A stretch of DNA of 64,000 nt from Asterias amurensis. Its lineage: Eukaryota; Echinodermata; Asteroidea; Forcipulatida; Asteriidae. The stretch spans positions 17,187,701 to 17,251,700 of the forward strand of contig NC_092662.1 in the NCBI RefSeq assembly GCF_032118995.1, given 5' to 3'. The position numbers were made by a program, and so were the translations under genes. Below are positions 23,719-37,700 of this stretch, one piece after another; positions within the stretch are counted from its first letter, which is position 1; each line of letters starts with the position of its first letter. A model generated the notes under the pieces. That model made no database searches and had not been told where the DNA came from. It saw only the letters and a program-made list of their open reading frames with translations.

Positions 23719-26700
23719 ATGGCGGGCAGGGGTTCGAATGTCTCAACGAAAAGCTCTACCTCAAACGGGCAGCACAAACGTCCATTTCTAATTGGCGTCG
23801 CTGGAGGGACGGCATCCGGAAAGGTAAGAATATCAAAAGAGCTCTTGTGGACTTTCATCAAATATGTCTGCTTTTATATTGAGAAAAAAAGGGATTTTCG
23901 ACTTGGTATTGTTTCGCGGTCATGACGTCGTGAACAAAGAATTACGGTTAACATGCGTTCCATATGCATGATGCAACGTGATGGCAACACGTGTTAGCTA
24001 TATGTCTGGCTTCTGCCGCGCACACCACACACATTGGGTTTTTCAATAGGATTGACTGGAGAACGACCCAAACAACTTGTTTACAAAACAAAAAGTGACC
24101 CGTGGCCATCAATTTTTATTTTTAGCATATTTTCAAACAAGGGAAATGAGGCGCTTTCGCAACACAGTTTTTGGGGATTCCCTTGTAAATAATTACGCCT
24201 TACTTTACAAACTGATGACAATGACATTCCAATGGCCTTGCTCACAGTAAAATATTTTAATGTAGTCGAACAATGTCACTCTATACTCTATTACTAAAAA
24301 ACTAATAAAGACCGTATTTTAAAAAGTGTTTCTACCTCTCCGTTTAGATTTCTTCCTCCACTAGAGAGGAGTGAAAACAATTCTTTCTTTTTTGTGGGGG
24401 GGGGGGGGGGGGGCTTTTTATAACTTTATTAAGGGGGTTCCCAGTCGAGTCGTCCCCATCAAAAACTGAGCTGAAGGTGTTGGGGGAGCTAAAGTTTTCT
24501 GTTTTTATAAAAATCCTAACTAAACCATCACCATGCATGTGTGCCAATTAGTTTTGATTTTATTTGAACCATTGAGAGATTCCTTCCTCAACATTTCTTA
24601 TAAATATAAGTTATATTAGCAATGACAACATTTTAAATAGCTCTTTAAAATGTTAGTTTCATTGCCAATAAAAAAAACAGATTTTTGTTAAAATAAACCT
24701 AAGAATGTTTACCCCCCCCCCAAAAAAAAATAATAATAATAAAATGAATTACCATAACAATTTAATTTTAAGCTGTATCCTATATTAATTTTGCTAATAA
24801 TTATTGAATAAGTGTACACATATTCCACTCCACCCAATTTTTTTTTTTTTTTAAAGTGTTTCTGTTCTTTTATTTTCGTTTAACAAACTATCCAACCAAC
24901 CCAACAGCAACACAGTTTTTATATATATTTGTCAATGTCAGAGATTTGATGCATGCTCATGAACATTTTGGTACCTAAAAGTAGTTGGAATACAGCACTC
25001 GCAGTATGCTTCCAATGTTATTATGGCTAAGGGTTCGGGCTAGGGGGTTTGAGAGCTGTTGATGGCTAAGATCGTTGGATGGGGGTTTAAGGGGCTAAGA
25101 AATTATGCCGACTTTGACAGAATTTCATCAGAGTGCTATTTCATTTATGTAGCATGGAAAGATTTTACAAATCAGTATTTTGTTTACTTTGATAGCATCA
25201 AAAATGCATTACGAAAGGAACATTCCCCCCCCCATACTTAAACCATGGAGGTAGAAGGAAGACAGCTTGATTAAAACAATTGGTACAATATGATCACAGA
25301 GTAAGGGTATGAGGTGTTTTTAACTTGACTTTCTAGCGATTATAAGATGAGAGGGTTAATTAATTTGAACACTTCTCTTTCACAAGGTTGTGGGTTCAAA
25401 TCCCCCAGCTAACCACCGATTTCACACTGACTCTAGAATAAATATTGTTATCTAGTTACTGAATTACAATTTCTTGATTTGTGTAATTCACAATCTAAAC
25501 CAATGTTTGTATGAGAAAGATTGGCTGTTGCCAGCTTGGTATGTATATCCCTTTCTTATTCTTATTCTTATTCTTTATTTGGCCAATAAACAAATACAAA
25601 TACAAGCAGACAGTATGTCAAATAGATAATTATAAGTACATGTTCAAAAGTAAATACAAAGCAAGAAAAACAATAAGGGCACAGGAAATTATAAAACAAC
25701 CCTAATGTGATGGCCAGGATCAACAAAAGTATAATTAAACACTGTAGCTCGAAAGCCTGTTAATCCAGTCACATAGGGAAGCAAACACACTATATAAAAT
25801 ACTCTCTTTGGAAAATAATAATAAATAGAAATAAATATTAATATAAATATTCTGTTTACACAAAGTACAAATTAAAATAACAAAACCAAAACCAGAAATT
25901 AGACAAGCAAATAGCAAATAAATAAATAAACAAATAAATAGTTAATTAAAACAAATAAATAAAAAGTATTAACAAATGAATGAATAAATAATTAGAAAAG
26001 TACATGTAAAAAAGAGATTAAGCAACAAATAATTCAATGAAGGGATGGATTTAACAAAAAATAGGTCAATCAGTTCCCTTGATGGGAGATCATTCAAACA
26101 AACAAACAAACAAACAAACAAACAACTCATCAACATTACATCGAGTATGGCTAGGGCAATATAGGTCATGGCATTTGTGGCCTTGGTGTGGTAATCTTCT
26201 AGTCTAGGTTTAACGTTTAACCTTCTATTCTAGGCTAACTGTTCATTGTAACTTGTTATTGTTTGGATTTCTATAAACATACACTTTTATACATTGTTTA
26301 TTTTAAAGTGGTTTTGAAAATAGTTATTCAACATTGCGCTTTAGTAATGTTTGTTGAAGGGACAGGATGTCGCAAAGGTAACGTTTGTTTTGTTTTGTAG
26401 GAACACTTGGTGCCCTTTTGTCACTTGATTGGAGCGTCTTCCTTCCTACACATATTCTGTTGCTGAATTTAGAATAAACTTGTTTCCTGCATGACCCCTT
26501 TTGGCAAGCGGCGACTAACGCCAAGGTCTCACTTTAAACCTTTTTCTTTTTGTTATTGTTTTTGTTTGTTTAGATGAAGCCCTGGCCTTGTTTACTTTTT
26601 TGTCTAGTAATATGTTAATAAATACCATGTTTTATTAAATGTCTGAAGAAAACACATTTTTCTAGGTGCTTAAACATTGTCCTATTGTCCAATTTGTTGT

Positions 26701-29700
26701 CTTTATTCTGTCATTTCTTGTTTGCGTTATAAATTTATCATTAAAAATTGGTCTTGTTTATATGTTTTATATGATGAGAATTGCTCAAACAAACAAATAT
26801 TACAAAACACTTCTCTGAATATGTAAAAAAAAAAAAAAAAAAAAACTCTTATCAATATCTTTGTCTAATGTTCTTTTATTTAAGAAATATGTTTGTGTTG
26901 AGTGTTTATTCTCCCTTGTACTTTGTTCCCTTTTATCGGTTCAGCAAATGTAGGTGCCAAAAATAAGATTTCAATTCGCTGATGTGCAGCTCGGCACACC
27001 ATCATGCACAATATCTCCAAGGAGCCTTCAACCTTTTATTGGCACAATAGATATGGAGCTTCAAGGGGTTCTATGGCAGACCTCAGAGACTTTACCGGAT
27101 ACTCAATCCATTTTCTAAAAGCTGTTTACTGAAATGAAATCGAAAAGTATCCAGTTGCATTTATTCAGTAATAAAGAAATCTATGTACATGTACATTATT
27201 TGTGCAAAGACTTTTTGTACCTCGTCATCTTTGTATGACCAGGAATATTTTGTTAGTTAATTTTGTTATTGTGAATTTCTGGCTTGTCATTTGTCAGATT
27301 ATGCTAGATCTTAAACAAAAATTCTTGCTCAATGCAACAACTTGTTTGCATCAATTTTTTGTTAAGTTAAGTAGCCAAAGAAGGGATAAAGAACTGTCTC
27401 ATTTTCTCTGCTACTTCAACATTCTCAAAGGAGTTTTATTTGCTATGAACAAGGTGAAGGGAAAGTCGAAAAATTCCTCTGAAAATGAAATAGACACCCA
27501 ATGGGGACAAAAGGCTCCTTAAAGAATAGGCTGCATGAGCCATTTGGTCAAAACATACTTCTAGTTGGGGCATTAAGCCCCTTTAGATAAATGTCAAATT
27601 TGTTACATTTTAGATGCAAGAAAATATTTTACAACCATCATGACCATCAAGCAATGTTATATCAAAAGGGTGGTTTCACATCATCTGTATACACAAGACC
27701 ACGATGGGTGCTTGACTAGTTAAGTGACTTTATCATCAGCAGCCGTCTTGTTTTTCTTCTATGAAAATGAAATGAAACTGCAGGATGTCCAACTTGGCAG
27801 CTTTGGCTGTGGCTGTTGCCAAGGGTGTTGATAAGGGCAACCTGTGCTGTGCTTAAATAGATGTAAAAAAGGCCAAGGCTATTTATAAGAAAGTAGTCTG
27901 GCCCTTTTATTGCATACAGAGTACAAGACCAGGACATTAATGAAGCAGCCTAATGAAGGTTTTGAAACCTCAATAAAGCTCCCTTAAGATTGAAATGAAA
28001 CTCAACCTTTTTACTCAACCAATCAATTTTGGTTTGTCTTTTTAGTCATCAGTATGTAGCAAGATAGTTGAGCGTCTTGGTCAACGAAACCTGGACTGCA
28101 GGAAGCGACAGGTCACAGTCATTGGTCAGGACAGCTTCTATCGAGACTTAACTAATGGAGAACAGGCTCGAGCACTCAAGGGACAGTTTAACTTTGACCA
28201 CCCAGGTACACATTTAACTCTTGATAATAACTCTAGACACAAAATAATTTTCCAAAATCCTTCCCCAACTTGTGTTCTTTTTTTCTTTCTCAAAACTTGT
28301 TTTCCTTTAAGTTGGTTCTGATTAATTTTTTTCTACAGACGCGTTTGATTTTGATCTGATCAAGCAAACGCTAGAAGACATAATGGAAGGAAAGGTTGTC
28401 AAGATCCCCATGTATGACTTCACAACAAATTCAAGGTGAATTGATCTTACTGTAAATCTTACCCAATTATACCTGAACTTCCTTAGCAATTCTGTTCTAT
28501 ATTTATTCCTAAGATGCCATTATTGCCTTTGTATGATTTCATGAACGTTTGAAGGTTGATGTATTTAACCTGAATTTTAAAAGTTAATCACTCCCCAGTT
28601 TCGGTTGAGCTGTTTACATTCAATATGCAGGCTTCTGTTTGTTTTCTTTTATTCTAAGGTTATGTATGCTCAATTTGCTTGTTATGTAACTATATATTTA
28701 TGTATAATTAGTAATTTATGTGTGTTTCATAGTACTGTTAGTTCCTAGATTTGAATGATTGAGACTGATGGATTTTGAAGTATTTGCGATAACAGTTCTC
28801 AGAGGTTAAGGGTTAACCCTTGCCAACCACACCCCATCAAAATCCAACCGCAGGTTTTTTTTTTCATTCTGGCGGAATGAGGTAAACTAGTAAACTAGTA
28901 AACATGGGATCTGGCAAAACCACCATAATCAGAGCCCAGCTCGTTCTAGTAAAGGCAGGTCTGTGTGGGTGGTAGAGTAATAATTTTTCCTGGTTTTTGG
29001 CCTGGATAAGGGCACCTGTATGAGAGAAATTTAAATTTCTATAGGAACATTTCAAAGGACTAAGACGATGACAAAGGGCATGGAGGTGATTTCCTTTGTT
29101 GCCTCCATCAAGTTTCAGATGTGAGTAGGGAAGGATTCTAGTATACCACTCAAGGAAGTTCAATTTGTCAAAATGTTCTGCTTTCAGGAAAGTGGACGAG
29201 TACACAGAGGTGTATCCAGCCGACGTGGTGCTCTTTGAGGGAATCCTGGTGTTTTATATGAAAGAAGTCCGGGATATGTTTCACATGAAACTATTTGTTG
29301 ACACTGATGCTGATACCAGACTATCCAGAAGAGGTAGGTGTAGTATTTTTAAGGATTATTTGTCAGTTTGCTAAGCATAGAAATAGTTTACTTAGTTGAA
29401 ATAGCTTACAGGCTCCTACACTATGTTGGCTGTTTCAGGCCAATTGTCATATAACAGCTTATTATATAAAAATTGCCCAAAGATAAAAATCTTCTTAGCA
29501 AACTTTGAGTACCTGTCAAGTCGAGATCTCATGAAACATCAGTCATGGCCGAGTGCTACTGTTAAAATGTTCCACAGCTTAGCTTTAAAATATGTTTCTT
29601 GAGACGGCAATGGTTCTTCCCAAATCCAGATTGTTTGTCTTAATCATAATGAATGAACTTGGTTTGTTTATTTTCTTCAGTTGTTCGAGACACAAAAGAT

Positions 29701-30238
29701 AGAGGACGTGAGTTGGAACAAGTCTTGGTTCAATATGTCAAGTTTGTCAAACCTGCCTTTGAAGAATTCTGTCTACCAACCAAGAAGTACGCTGATATCA
29801 TCATTCCAAGAGGTTCTGAAAACACAGGTCAGTTGTGAGAAAGGATGCGGGTTCATCGATGCTTTTTATGAAGAGAGGAGAAAGGGAAATGTTTGTATAT
29901 TTTGAAGATATTCAATATGAATGTTGATATGTACATTTGTAGTGAATATTGTACTTAACAAGTACAATGACTGACACAACTGGTATATTGTAGAAACAAG
30001 CTTTGTGTTCCTTGTTTATTTAACTGTGATGCAAGTTTTTCGTAAAATGTGTTTGTTCTTTGTTTCCATAGTTGCAATCGGTCTCATCGTCCAACACATC
30101 AAAGATATTCTCAATGGAGGTATTAAGAAACACTACACCAACGGCAATACATTTCCAGATGAGGGTCTTGGAGTTGTTGAGAAACCAACCAGACAACGAA
30201 ACCCATCAGAGTCAGGTGCAGGTGGGAGACCTCATTGA
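23719..30238 (+). CDS. UCK2: Uridine-cytidine kinase (UCK1/UCK2 orthologue), 6 coding exons
   Basis: Phosphorylates uridine and cytidine to UMP and CMP in pyrimidine salvage; cytosolic. Exons: 23719-23823, 28046-28205, 28339-28435, 29188-29333, 29681-29827, 30072-30238; 822 nt, 273 residues (human 261-277). P-loop [10 protein letters not shown] (residues 26-35) ends exactly at the first splice site. Then [19 protein letters not shown], the substrate-loop region [27 protein letters not shown], the lid [37 protein letters not shown] and [13 protein letters not shown]. The C-terminus ends GGRPH, like vertebrate UCK2 (SSRPH). One gene in an invertebrate would be ancestral to UCK1 and UCK2, so the symbol is approximate. 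Intron 1 is 4.2 kb, others short. A polyadenylation signal AATAAA is at 30551. Complete, no breaks. Confidence 0.95.
23824..28045 (+). other. First intron of the uridine-cytidine kinase gene
   Basis: 4.2 kb with no exon I can support. It holds a run of 18 G (24396-24413), a tRNA-like B box (GTGGGTTCAAATCCCCCAGC near 25390, decayed SINE), simple repeats (TTATTC near 25555, CAAA near 26093-26124, poly-A near 26826-26845) and a fragment near 27800-27860 (GGCTGTGGCTGTTGCCAAGG) related to sequence at 16.15 kb. Confidence 0.7.
24396..24413. repeat. Homopolymer of 18 G
   Basis: Uninterrupted G run on the plus strand, 5' of TTTTTATAAC. Likely length-variable; assembly length may be inexact. Confidence 0.8.
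28980..29115. repeat. Fragment of the GGCCTGAT-ended repeat family
   Basis: Contains GGGCACCTGTATGAGAGAAA then GACAAAGGGCATGGAGGTGA and TTTGTTGCCTCCATCAAG, in the same order as the 53.8-kb copy. Lies in the intron before kinase exon 4. Confidence 0.5.
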
Positions 30239-33200
30239 AATAAGTGGCTCGTCAATTAGGACTTTAGTAGTAACAGGTGTTTCCAGATGGATCCCAGATT
30301 GATCTTAAGTTGGATTTATTTTAATGATTCAGAAAGGGTTGCTTTTTAGTTGCAGTTTTTACTTTAACTCTGGACTTTCTGAATCCATTAGAATGCACAG
30401 CAGATGTTGTAGTCCACACCATGGGTGGAATTGCATCAGATGTATTGGTCCCGTTGCCATGTTGTCTGAAGTGCACTTTACAGTCGGGTGATTTGTCACA
30501 ATTTTTACTGATTGAAGGAATTTGTACAGTCTCCCTCTGCATTGTTAGACAATAAATGAATTAAGGGAAGAAAGATGATAATTAATGGGAAGAGAGATGT
30601 AGCCCTAATGTAGAAGACCTCCAGGATGTACATTTGTGGTGATAGAGAGTCCGTTATCGTCGCAAATGTGACACCCTGGGAGCTCAGGGATTTTATCCCA
30701 ACAGACTAAATGGTACAACTTCCCATTTCAAGATTACAATACATAGTAGTTTTGAACAATCGCACTCCTGGCTTTATGACTTTCTTTCTTGAATATCAAG
30801 TCCATCAGATGCTGGTTTTTGATAGTTTAGGATGGTTAGCTTTATTGAAAACAACAACCAATCATAGCTGTTGTTCCAAAGATCCATAGGTTTTTCATGA
30901 TTGACTGACCAATGATTGGAGGTGAGGCATCAGAGATTTAATGTTTGGGGGACCTCATTGGATAGTTCAACATTATTTAAATAAAATCCTTGAAGAATTG
31001 AAAATGCTTTCAGTTATAGATGGTATTCCTGTTTATGATTTTTTAATTATTTGTTTATTGAGAGTTGGTACATAAAACATTTATTGGACAAACCAAAAAA
31101 TTTATTTTTGACAACTTCCATGTGTCAAGTTAATCGGAGTCTAGATTTTGACAGCAAATTCAGGTATCTCGAGGTGATAAAAAGATTGTTCTCCATTTCC
31201 TTTTTTTCCTTCTCTTTATTAAAAAGGTTTCTGGTGTGAGACTTTGCCCAGTCAAAGTTGACGATCCAATTTTGTTATTTATTACTTTTCGTTAAATAAA
31301 AAAAACATGGTGTGGGTTCATGTTGGTCTGACCTACATGTCAAAACAGCCTAACTTAAAAAAAAATGGTTCTTATATAAGATCATTTCTGAGTAAATTTT
31401 GAGATTTTTTTCAAATTTCAAAGCTTCAAATATTTACTACGTATGGATTTGAATGTAACATGTCCTATCTCGGGCTCTTTGTCGTGGAAGGGTCAAGTTG
31501 TCAAAAACATGTTTTTCATATTGTGTAATGAATTTGATTTATTTGTTGATTCTGTAACTTAACTATTCAGTGGCTTCGGTGAACAATGAAGCCCCGTCAT
31601 TGGTGGCCTTTGACATTTGAAAGCGTGTTTTATAATTGCTGCTCAGGGACTTGTAGCGACGTATTGATTGTGTCACTAGGTAACAATTTCATTAGTTTGT
31701 GGCTTCCTGTCTTAAACGAAGGGCCACCAAATAAACGTCATTCTTTTTAGTGTAGCTTATCTTGTAAGTTCATTTCCAAATGTGAACTGTAGATTGAAGA
31801 GATCTTTTTTGTACAAACATTGGTGCTAAGATGTGAAAGAGTGGCTCGTGTTTGGTTTGAGATAGTGTCATGAAGTACATGTAGCGTAGAAAAAACAAAA
31901 ATGTGTTTGTAATATAAACTCACTTTAAATTGGGGCTTCCAGGTATGGCTGATCTTAAATCCATACGGTTTATTCAAATGAATTTTATGACGGTGTAGGT
32001 AACGTTTTATGAGGGGACACAATTTTTTTTGAATGAGAATATCAATATTGGATTGTGCAAATTGTATCGTGAAAATGTTGTGTAAAAATTTAACACTTAT
32101 TGTAACTTGACTTGAATTTACTCGGAATGAGTTTTCCGTTTTCATGAAGTAGTGTTTGATTACCACAACCATGTAGTTGAATGTTGTAGGTTCAATTCCT
32201 ACATGAGTAATTTCTGCTTGATAATGAGAACAGCTGACTCATCAGTCCCAGATTAGCCTTTAGTCAAGGTGTACACAGCACCTTCAGATGTCAGGCGCGA
32301 CCCATCACGCATGAAAAAAGACCAGCCACTTACTTATAAATGGCTTGAAGTTTGAACTGAGATGAAGCTCCATGGTGTATCCACCTATTTTGAAATGGTT
32401 TGAGGATTAAACATAAGACTGAGATGACTGTATCCAGTACACGAAGATCCTTGGTGTACACTTCTATTTTGTCTCTGCATTTTCTGATGATGTCATTGAA
32501 GATATCAAATACGGCAGTCGGCACCGGTCTTTTCTCGTGCATGATATCTGGGGTGCCGTGTGCACCGTGACTAAAGACTAGTCCCAGATAAGCTTGGGGT
32601 CACAGTGGCTTATTAAACAAGAGAACAGTGGTTTTACTTCTGTCCAATTCAATTGTGGAGTTTTGATGGTGAAGAGGGAAGTTAAATTTAATTATGTTTT
32701 TCAAAAGCTGACAGTAGAACAAAGTTGTGCCATGTTGAATTATGTAACAAAATAATAAAAAAACAACAAGTGAAACTGATGAGGGTAATTTTAAAATAAT
32801 TTGTGGGTGAACAAAGAAATTTACGTTTATCTTATTTTCATGATACATTTTGGGTTTTTAGGATGTGCCAAACCATTTTTATGGATCGGAGTGTTTTATT
32901 TGTAAGATTGGCAAAACTGTCAACAGTGCAAACCATTTCCTGTTTGTAGATAATTTGTCAAATTTAGTTACTTTGTTTGCCACACATGTTTTTGTCCTTC
33001 CTAGGAGGCCTAGTAAAAAAAACTGATTTGTTTTACCTTGCCACAAGCATCAGTCTTTGTTAGAAAGCATGCGTCAAAGAAAGCAAAAGTTGCAATGAAG
33101 TTTGGTTTGTTGAGACAAGTTTATTTTTGTATGTTCATTACAACTATCCAATAACCGTTCTCAATTATTTTCTCAGTATACACAAAGTACTTGAATCAAG

Positions 33201-34766
33201 TTTTTTTTGTCTTATGGCCTAAAGAAAACTCAGCGTTGGCTTGGTAATTTGCTTAAATTCTTAGGGTAGAAAACCTCTAGACAGTCTGGCTTTGTTATTA
33301 AAAATACTGTTCTTTATTTGATTGACAATCTGTAAAAACCCGAGTATGCTAGAGGTACTCTTGTGTAAAGTAAGTTTTGTTAGTTGCGAAAAAGCTTCTA
33401 GTTTGCTTGTTTTTGTTAATTGTGATTTAAGCCTAAGGCGATGTTTAAGAAGTTGTGTCAGAATTTTATTCACAATATTTTGAGGATGTCTGTCAAAGTC
33501 TTGAGAGGAAAGTGTAAAATTACTTTTGTCTTGGTAATTAGTAAAATTCTTAAGAAATAAAAGTAAAAGCTCGGAAAGCTAGAGTATTTAAACATTTAGT
33601 AAAAAACACTTATTTAAACAGTACAAGCATGCTTGCATAAATTTATGTCATTCCATTTATTTCTTTTTAATGTTTATTTTATTTAAAACTTTTGTACATG
33701 TATTCAAATAATTACAGTAAACATTTTTCTTTGTTTTTCAAAGGAAAAAAATAAACTGCGTTCCTTTTTTTAGCACGGCAAGTAGCACTGTGACGAAAGT
33801 TACGAGTATAAGATTTACTTGTGTATAAGGGTATTATAATAAATATTATTTAAATACGGCAAGTCCCCAAAAACCTATAAGGATCACATTGAGGAGACGC
33901 AAGGCAGGGTTTCACTAAGACCCAAGATGTGAATCTTAAGATGTGAATCGATCTTGATTGCAAAGCAAAGTGATGTCACAATACAAATCACTATGGTAAA
34001 ACTGACAACACATCCTAAAATGAGTGATCTTAGTGTTTTGTTAAATCAAGTCTAGGATCTCCTGATACACTAGGTAATGTTTTCATAAAGCCTGTAAGCA
34101 AACAAACATGCTAAGCACAGACGAATCTTGCCTAGCAGAAACTGGGATTTTAACAATTTTGATCTGTTCAAGATCTTGGGTAGCTTAACCGTCCACAATA
34201 ATGAGCCATTGCTCAAATTAATTTGTATGATACATAGTCTACCGATGTAAAGACTATATTATATTTTCATCAATTTCTCTCAGCTATTCTGTGTCAAGGG
34301 TTCATAATCTACTTGAATAATAGCTTCTTGCTTTGCATTTTGCTGGTAAACTTCTGCAACACAAAAGGTGCTTGAAAATATGTATGTGCACTTCAAATCG
34401 CTTTTGTAAAAATCTCTTTTTAAATCATTTATTTACCTCACTGTTGTTTATGTTTTGTGTTTAGGAAAAACGCTTTGAATAGGCATTCTAAATAATCGCT
34501 TAAATTCCATTAGCAGTAGTTGTGTACTGGCTCTAAGCATTTCAACAAAAAACTTGTCACTGAACTATTCAGTTTTTGTAAAAAAAAATATTAAAAAAAA
34601 TACAACTTTAAAAAAATCATAAACATAACATGCATTGTTGCCATGTAAATATTGAATAAAACAGTGTTAAAAAAGCCTTTGATGTAGTTATGAAGTCTTG
34701 TGGTATTTTATTGTAGATTCCACTTCTTACTGAATGGCAGGGCTATGTTGGAATGGCAGGGGGTCG
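30239..34766. other. Tail-to-tail intergenic region, UCK / ACTR5
   Basis: 3' UTR of the kinase (candidate AATAAA at 30551) and, on the other strand, a candidate AATAAA (34712-34707) about 55 bp past the ACTR5 stop. Between them: AT-rich unique sequence, a partial ANAPC5 exon duplicate (32336-32545), a tRNA-like B box near 32190 (GTAGGTTCAATTCCTACATG) and a GGGCCC-family fragment near 34080-34150. No other gene recognised. Confidence 0.7.
32336..32545 (-). pseudogene. Duplicated fragment of an ANAPC5 exon
   Basis: The minus strand closely resembles ANAPC5 exon 16285-16401 and its downstream intron edge. Shared DNA includes TATTTTGTCTCTGCATT and AAGACTGAGATGACTGTA. Translation gives FDIFNDIIRKCRDKIEVYTKDLRV against FDIINDILGECRDKIDGYTT in the real exon. 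Part of the segment is itself doubled: two versions of the GAAGCTCCATGGTGTATCC motif, at about 32362 and 32439. There are no neighbouring ANAPC5 exons and no downstream frame, so it is a genomic (intron-containing) duplication, not a retrocopy and not a gene. Confidence 0.75.
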
Positions 34767-37700
34767 TCATGTTTCAACCACACCAGGAAGAGTTTTGCAT
34801 CTGTTGGATGCGATGTGTTCCTTAAGGTAGTCTCCTCCTTTCTCAAGATATTCCTCCCTCGTCACAAACCCATCATTGGCTGAAGGAGTGGTGGACCATT
34901 TCTTAGCTCCGTGCCACGCATCCAGAACTGGGTCTCCTATAAATGGGAATATATTCAATAGTTAACTTTATTTCCACTCAACAAATGCTTTATAGTAGAC
35001 ATAAGGTGCATGAGGCATACAAATCTTACCTGCTGGAATGACTTGGAATGTTGATTGGAACGGCCGCATTGCCATCAGTTCAGTCTCTATCCTATCCTTC
35101 ATGTTAGGATACATCATGTTACCTCCAGTCAGAAAAACCCTCTGGATCAAACAAAATATAATACTCATTACACTTTAGAAGGTAACCGCTAGAAGCGACC
35201 TCACTGACCTCGTCAATGAGCATCAATATTGATACCTCACACCAAATGCTCACCTGTGCCAGTCTATCTTGCGTCTTACTGTCATAACTCCTTAAGACTT
35301 GATCCAAGGTTTCAGCCAGTCCAGCCTGATCATGACCAATGATGGACGGTTGGAACAAGACCTCTGGGATGCGAATTCTCTCTACTCCGAGTTGAAGCTG
35401 GTAGTATTCGGCAAGGTCAAAGGTCATCCTTGGAGTAGGTTGGGGACTGGTTTCTTTGCTGTTGTGAACAGGGAGAACGATTAGTTCAGAAACGGGACCC
35501 CTTTAATGTAGATAAGATGATCGAGGAAAGTTTTGGAGGAAACTTTACAAACGTAATAATCCACCTGTTAATTGGAACTCAAACAAGAATCAGAAGGGAC
35601 TTAGAGACCATGGGCGTAACACTCAGGAAACATGTTGGAGACTTCAAACCTGACTGGACAGGCTTTGTACTTAAGATTTTTGTAAAGTAGCCCACCGGGA
35701 TAATTTACCAGGAACCCAGACACAAATACTACACATGGAGTTTCCTTTTGGTGACCTATTCTGATCAGCAAAATTGTTTTGTGCTTTTTGTCATTTAAGA
35801 AGGCCTGTGGCTGTATGGAATTATGAACCCTGGCAAATTATGAAACCATTTGAATGTTTTTACCTGTCATAGTCCTGATCAACGTCTCTCAGAAGCAGAT
35901 CAAGATCGCATAACTTCCCCTTCTCAGACTCGTTATCGCCTCCTTCACCGTCTGGGATCTGTGTGTAAAGTTACCGTGGTAATACATAAATGTACGTAAC
36001 CTTCACAACAATAATTCAAAAAGCCTTCAGTATTTTCTCTAGAAAGATTGTACTTCAAATTACCAATACTTCTGTTCCACTCTGCACCCACCTTTGATCG
36101 AGTCTCTTGTGATAGGTCAATCTGGGAAAGCTCTTGCTGTGATTGGCTGCTCACCCCCGATATCTTGTCTTTGATCTTCTGAATGGTTGCTGTAAGCTTG
36201 TCAATCATAGACTGTAGCTCCGCCCCTGAAGAGTATCCCAGCTCCAGTAGAGCTCTCTGATGTCAAGACATTGAACAATTACAAGAATGATGAAAGTCAT
36301 TTGAGATTTAAAAATGTGAAAATAGAATTAGCTGTTCTACAACAACTTACAAATCAAAAGGACCTATGGCATGAATGCAAAGAAAGAAACGGTAAATGGC
36401 CAGGCGTTTCGACCCTAGCAGAGTCTTTCTTAGATACACACTCACCTGATAACCTTCTTCATCTTCGTCTTCAAGGAGTTCTTGAACACTCTTCAATTGC
36501 TGCATCCTATCCTCTTCAGCAGCAAGCTACATCAACAAAAACAATAAAGCTCTCCTTTAAACTCAGTTTCATCAAATACAAGTTTCAAGCAATAAACCAT
36601 AAGGGAAACTGACAGTTGATTTGGGTTTTTTGTAATTTGGGGTTGACAAAGACAAATTTATTTAGAGCAGGACAATTGAGCCTGCTGCAACCTCTAGATT
36701 AACATGCTGGCGCTCAAACAACTAAACCATATATACAGATCTAGCCCTAAAGTTGGCAGTCTCCCACATACTGATTTATCAATTTCTTCAATTCAAGTAA
36801 TCACCCTTCATCCCGTATGATGAGTAGCAATTTTTTCACCTTTTTTTTCGAGCATCTGCAAAGTTTAACTCTTGGATGCATCATTGCTCTGTACTTTCTT
36901 CATTCTTTGTAAAAGTAAATAATTCACAAAAACTTAGACTTATGTTTCTTACTCTTTCTTCTCTCCTCTTAGCATTGATCTCCTGAAGGCGTTTTATCTG
37001 CTGTTGTTTCTTGTCTTGTTTCTTATCTTCGGAGGACCATCCAGGCAACTAAGAAAGAGAAGTAAAGTACGCTTGAAATCTCCTCCTTCAAGTTCTTCAT
37101 GATACTCATTTCCTCTCAGATACAGATTGGTTTTTTTTGGTGAACATTATGAGCATGGAAACACTTCTAAAGACAACACATCATTGGCATTAACTAAACT
37201 ACAACCTTATCAACAAGACATCTCTTGAGACAGTTTTTCTTTACAATTTATTTAAACTTACCGGTGTAAATGGTAGTTGTATTCTATGCATGTGTTTATC
37301 ACAGTAGGGTATTGACTGCCAGTCATTCACCTCTGCATTGTAATCCACTGATACATATGTGTGCTCATTCACCAGCTCCTGAAACACAAATAAGTTTTAA
37401 AGACATGGACACCTTTGGTAATTGTCAAAGACCTGTCTTCTCACTTTGTGTTTCTCAACATATGCACAAAATAAAAACCTGTGAAAATTTTGAACTCAAT
37501 TGGTTGTTGAAGTTGCGAGATAATAATGGAATACACACCCCTGTCAAACGAAGTTGTGTGCTTTCAGATGCTTGATTTTGGAACCTGAAAATCTAATTCA
37601 GAGGTCTCGAAAATAAAATTTGTGGAAAAACGCTTCTTTTCTCGTAAACTATTTTACTTCAGAGGGAGCCGTTTCTCACAATGCTTTATACTATCAACAG

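Noticed and set aside
26093..26124. CRISPR-like regular spacing
   Set aside because: It is a simple CAAA microsatellite without spacers; no CRISPR array or Cas gene exists in the window.
32330..32542. Frame resembling ANAPC5 as a second functional gene
   Set aside because: Only one exon's worth of similarity, with intron sequence attached and internal duplication; no other exons nearby.
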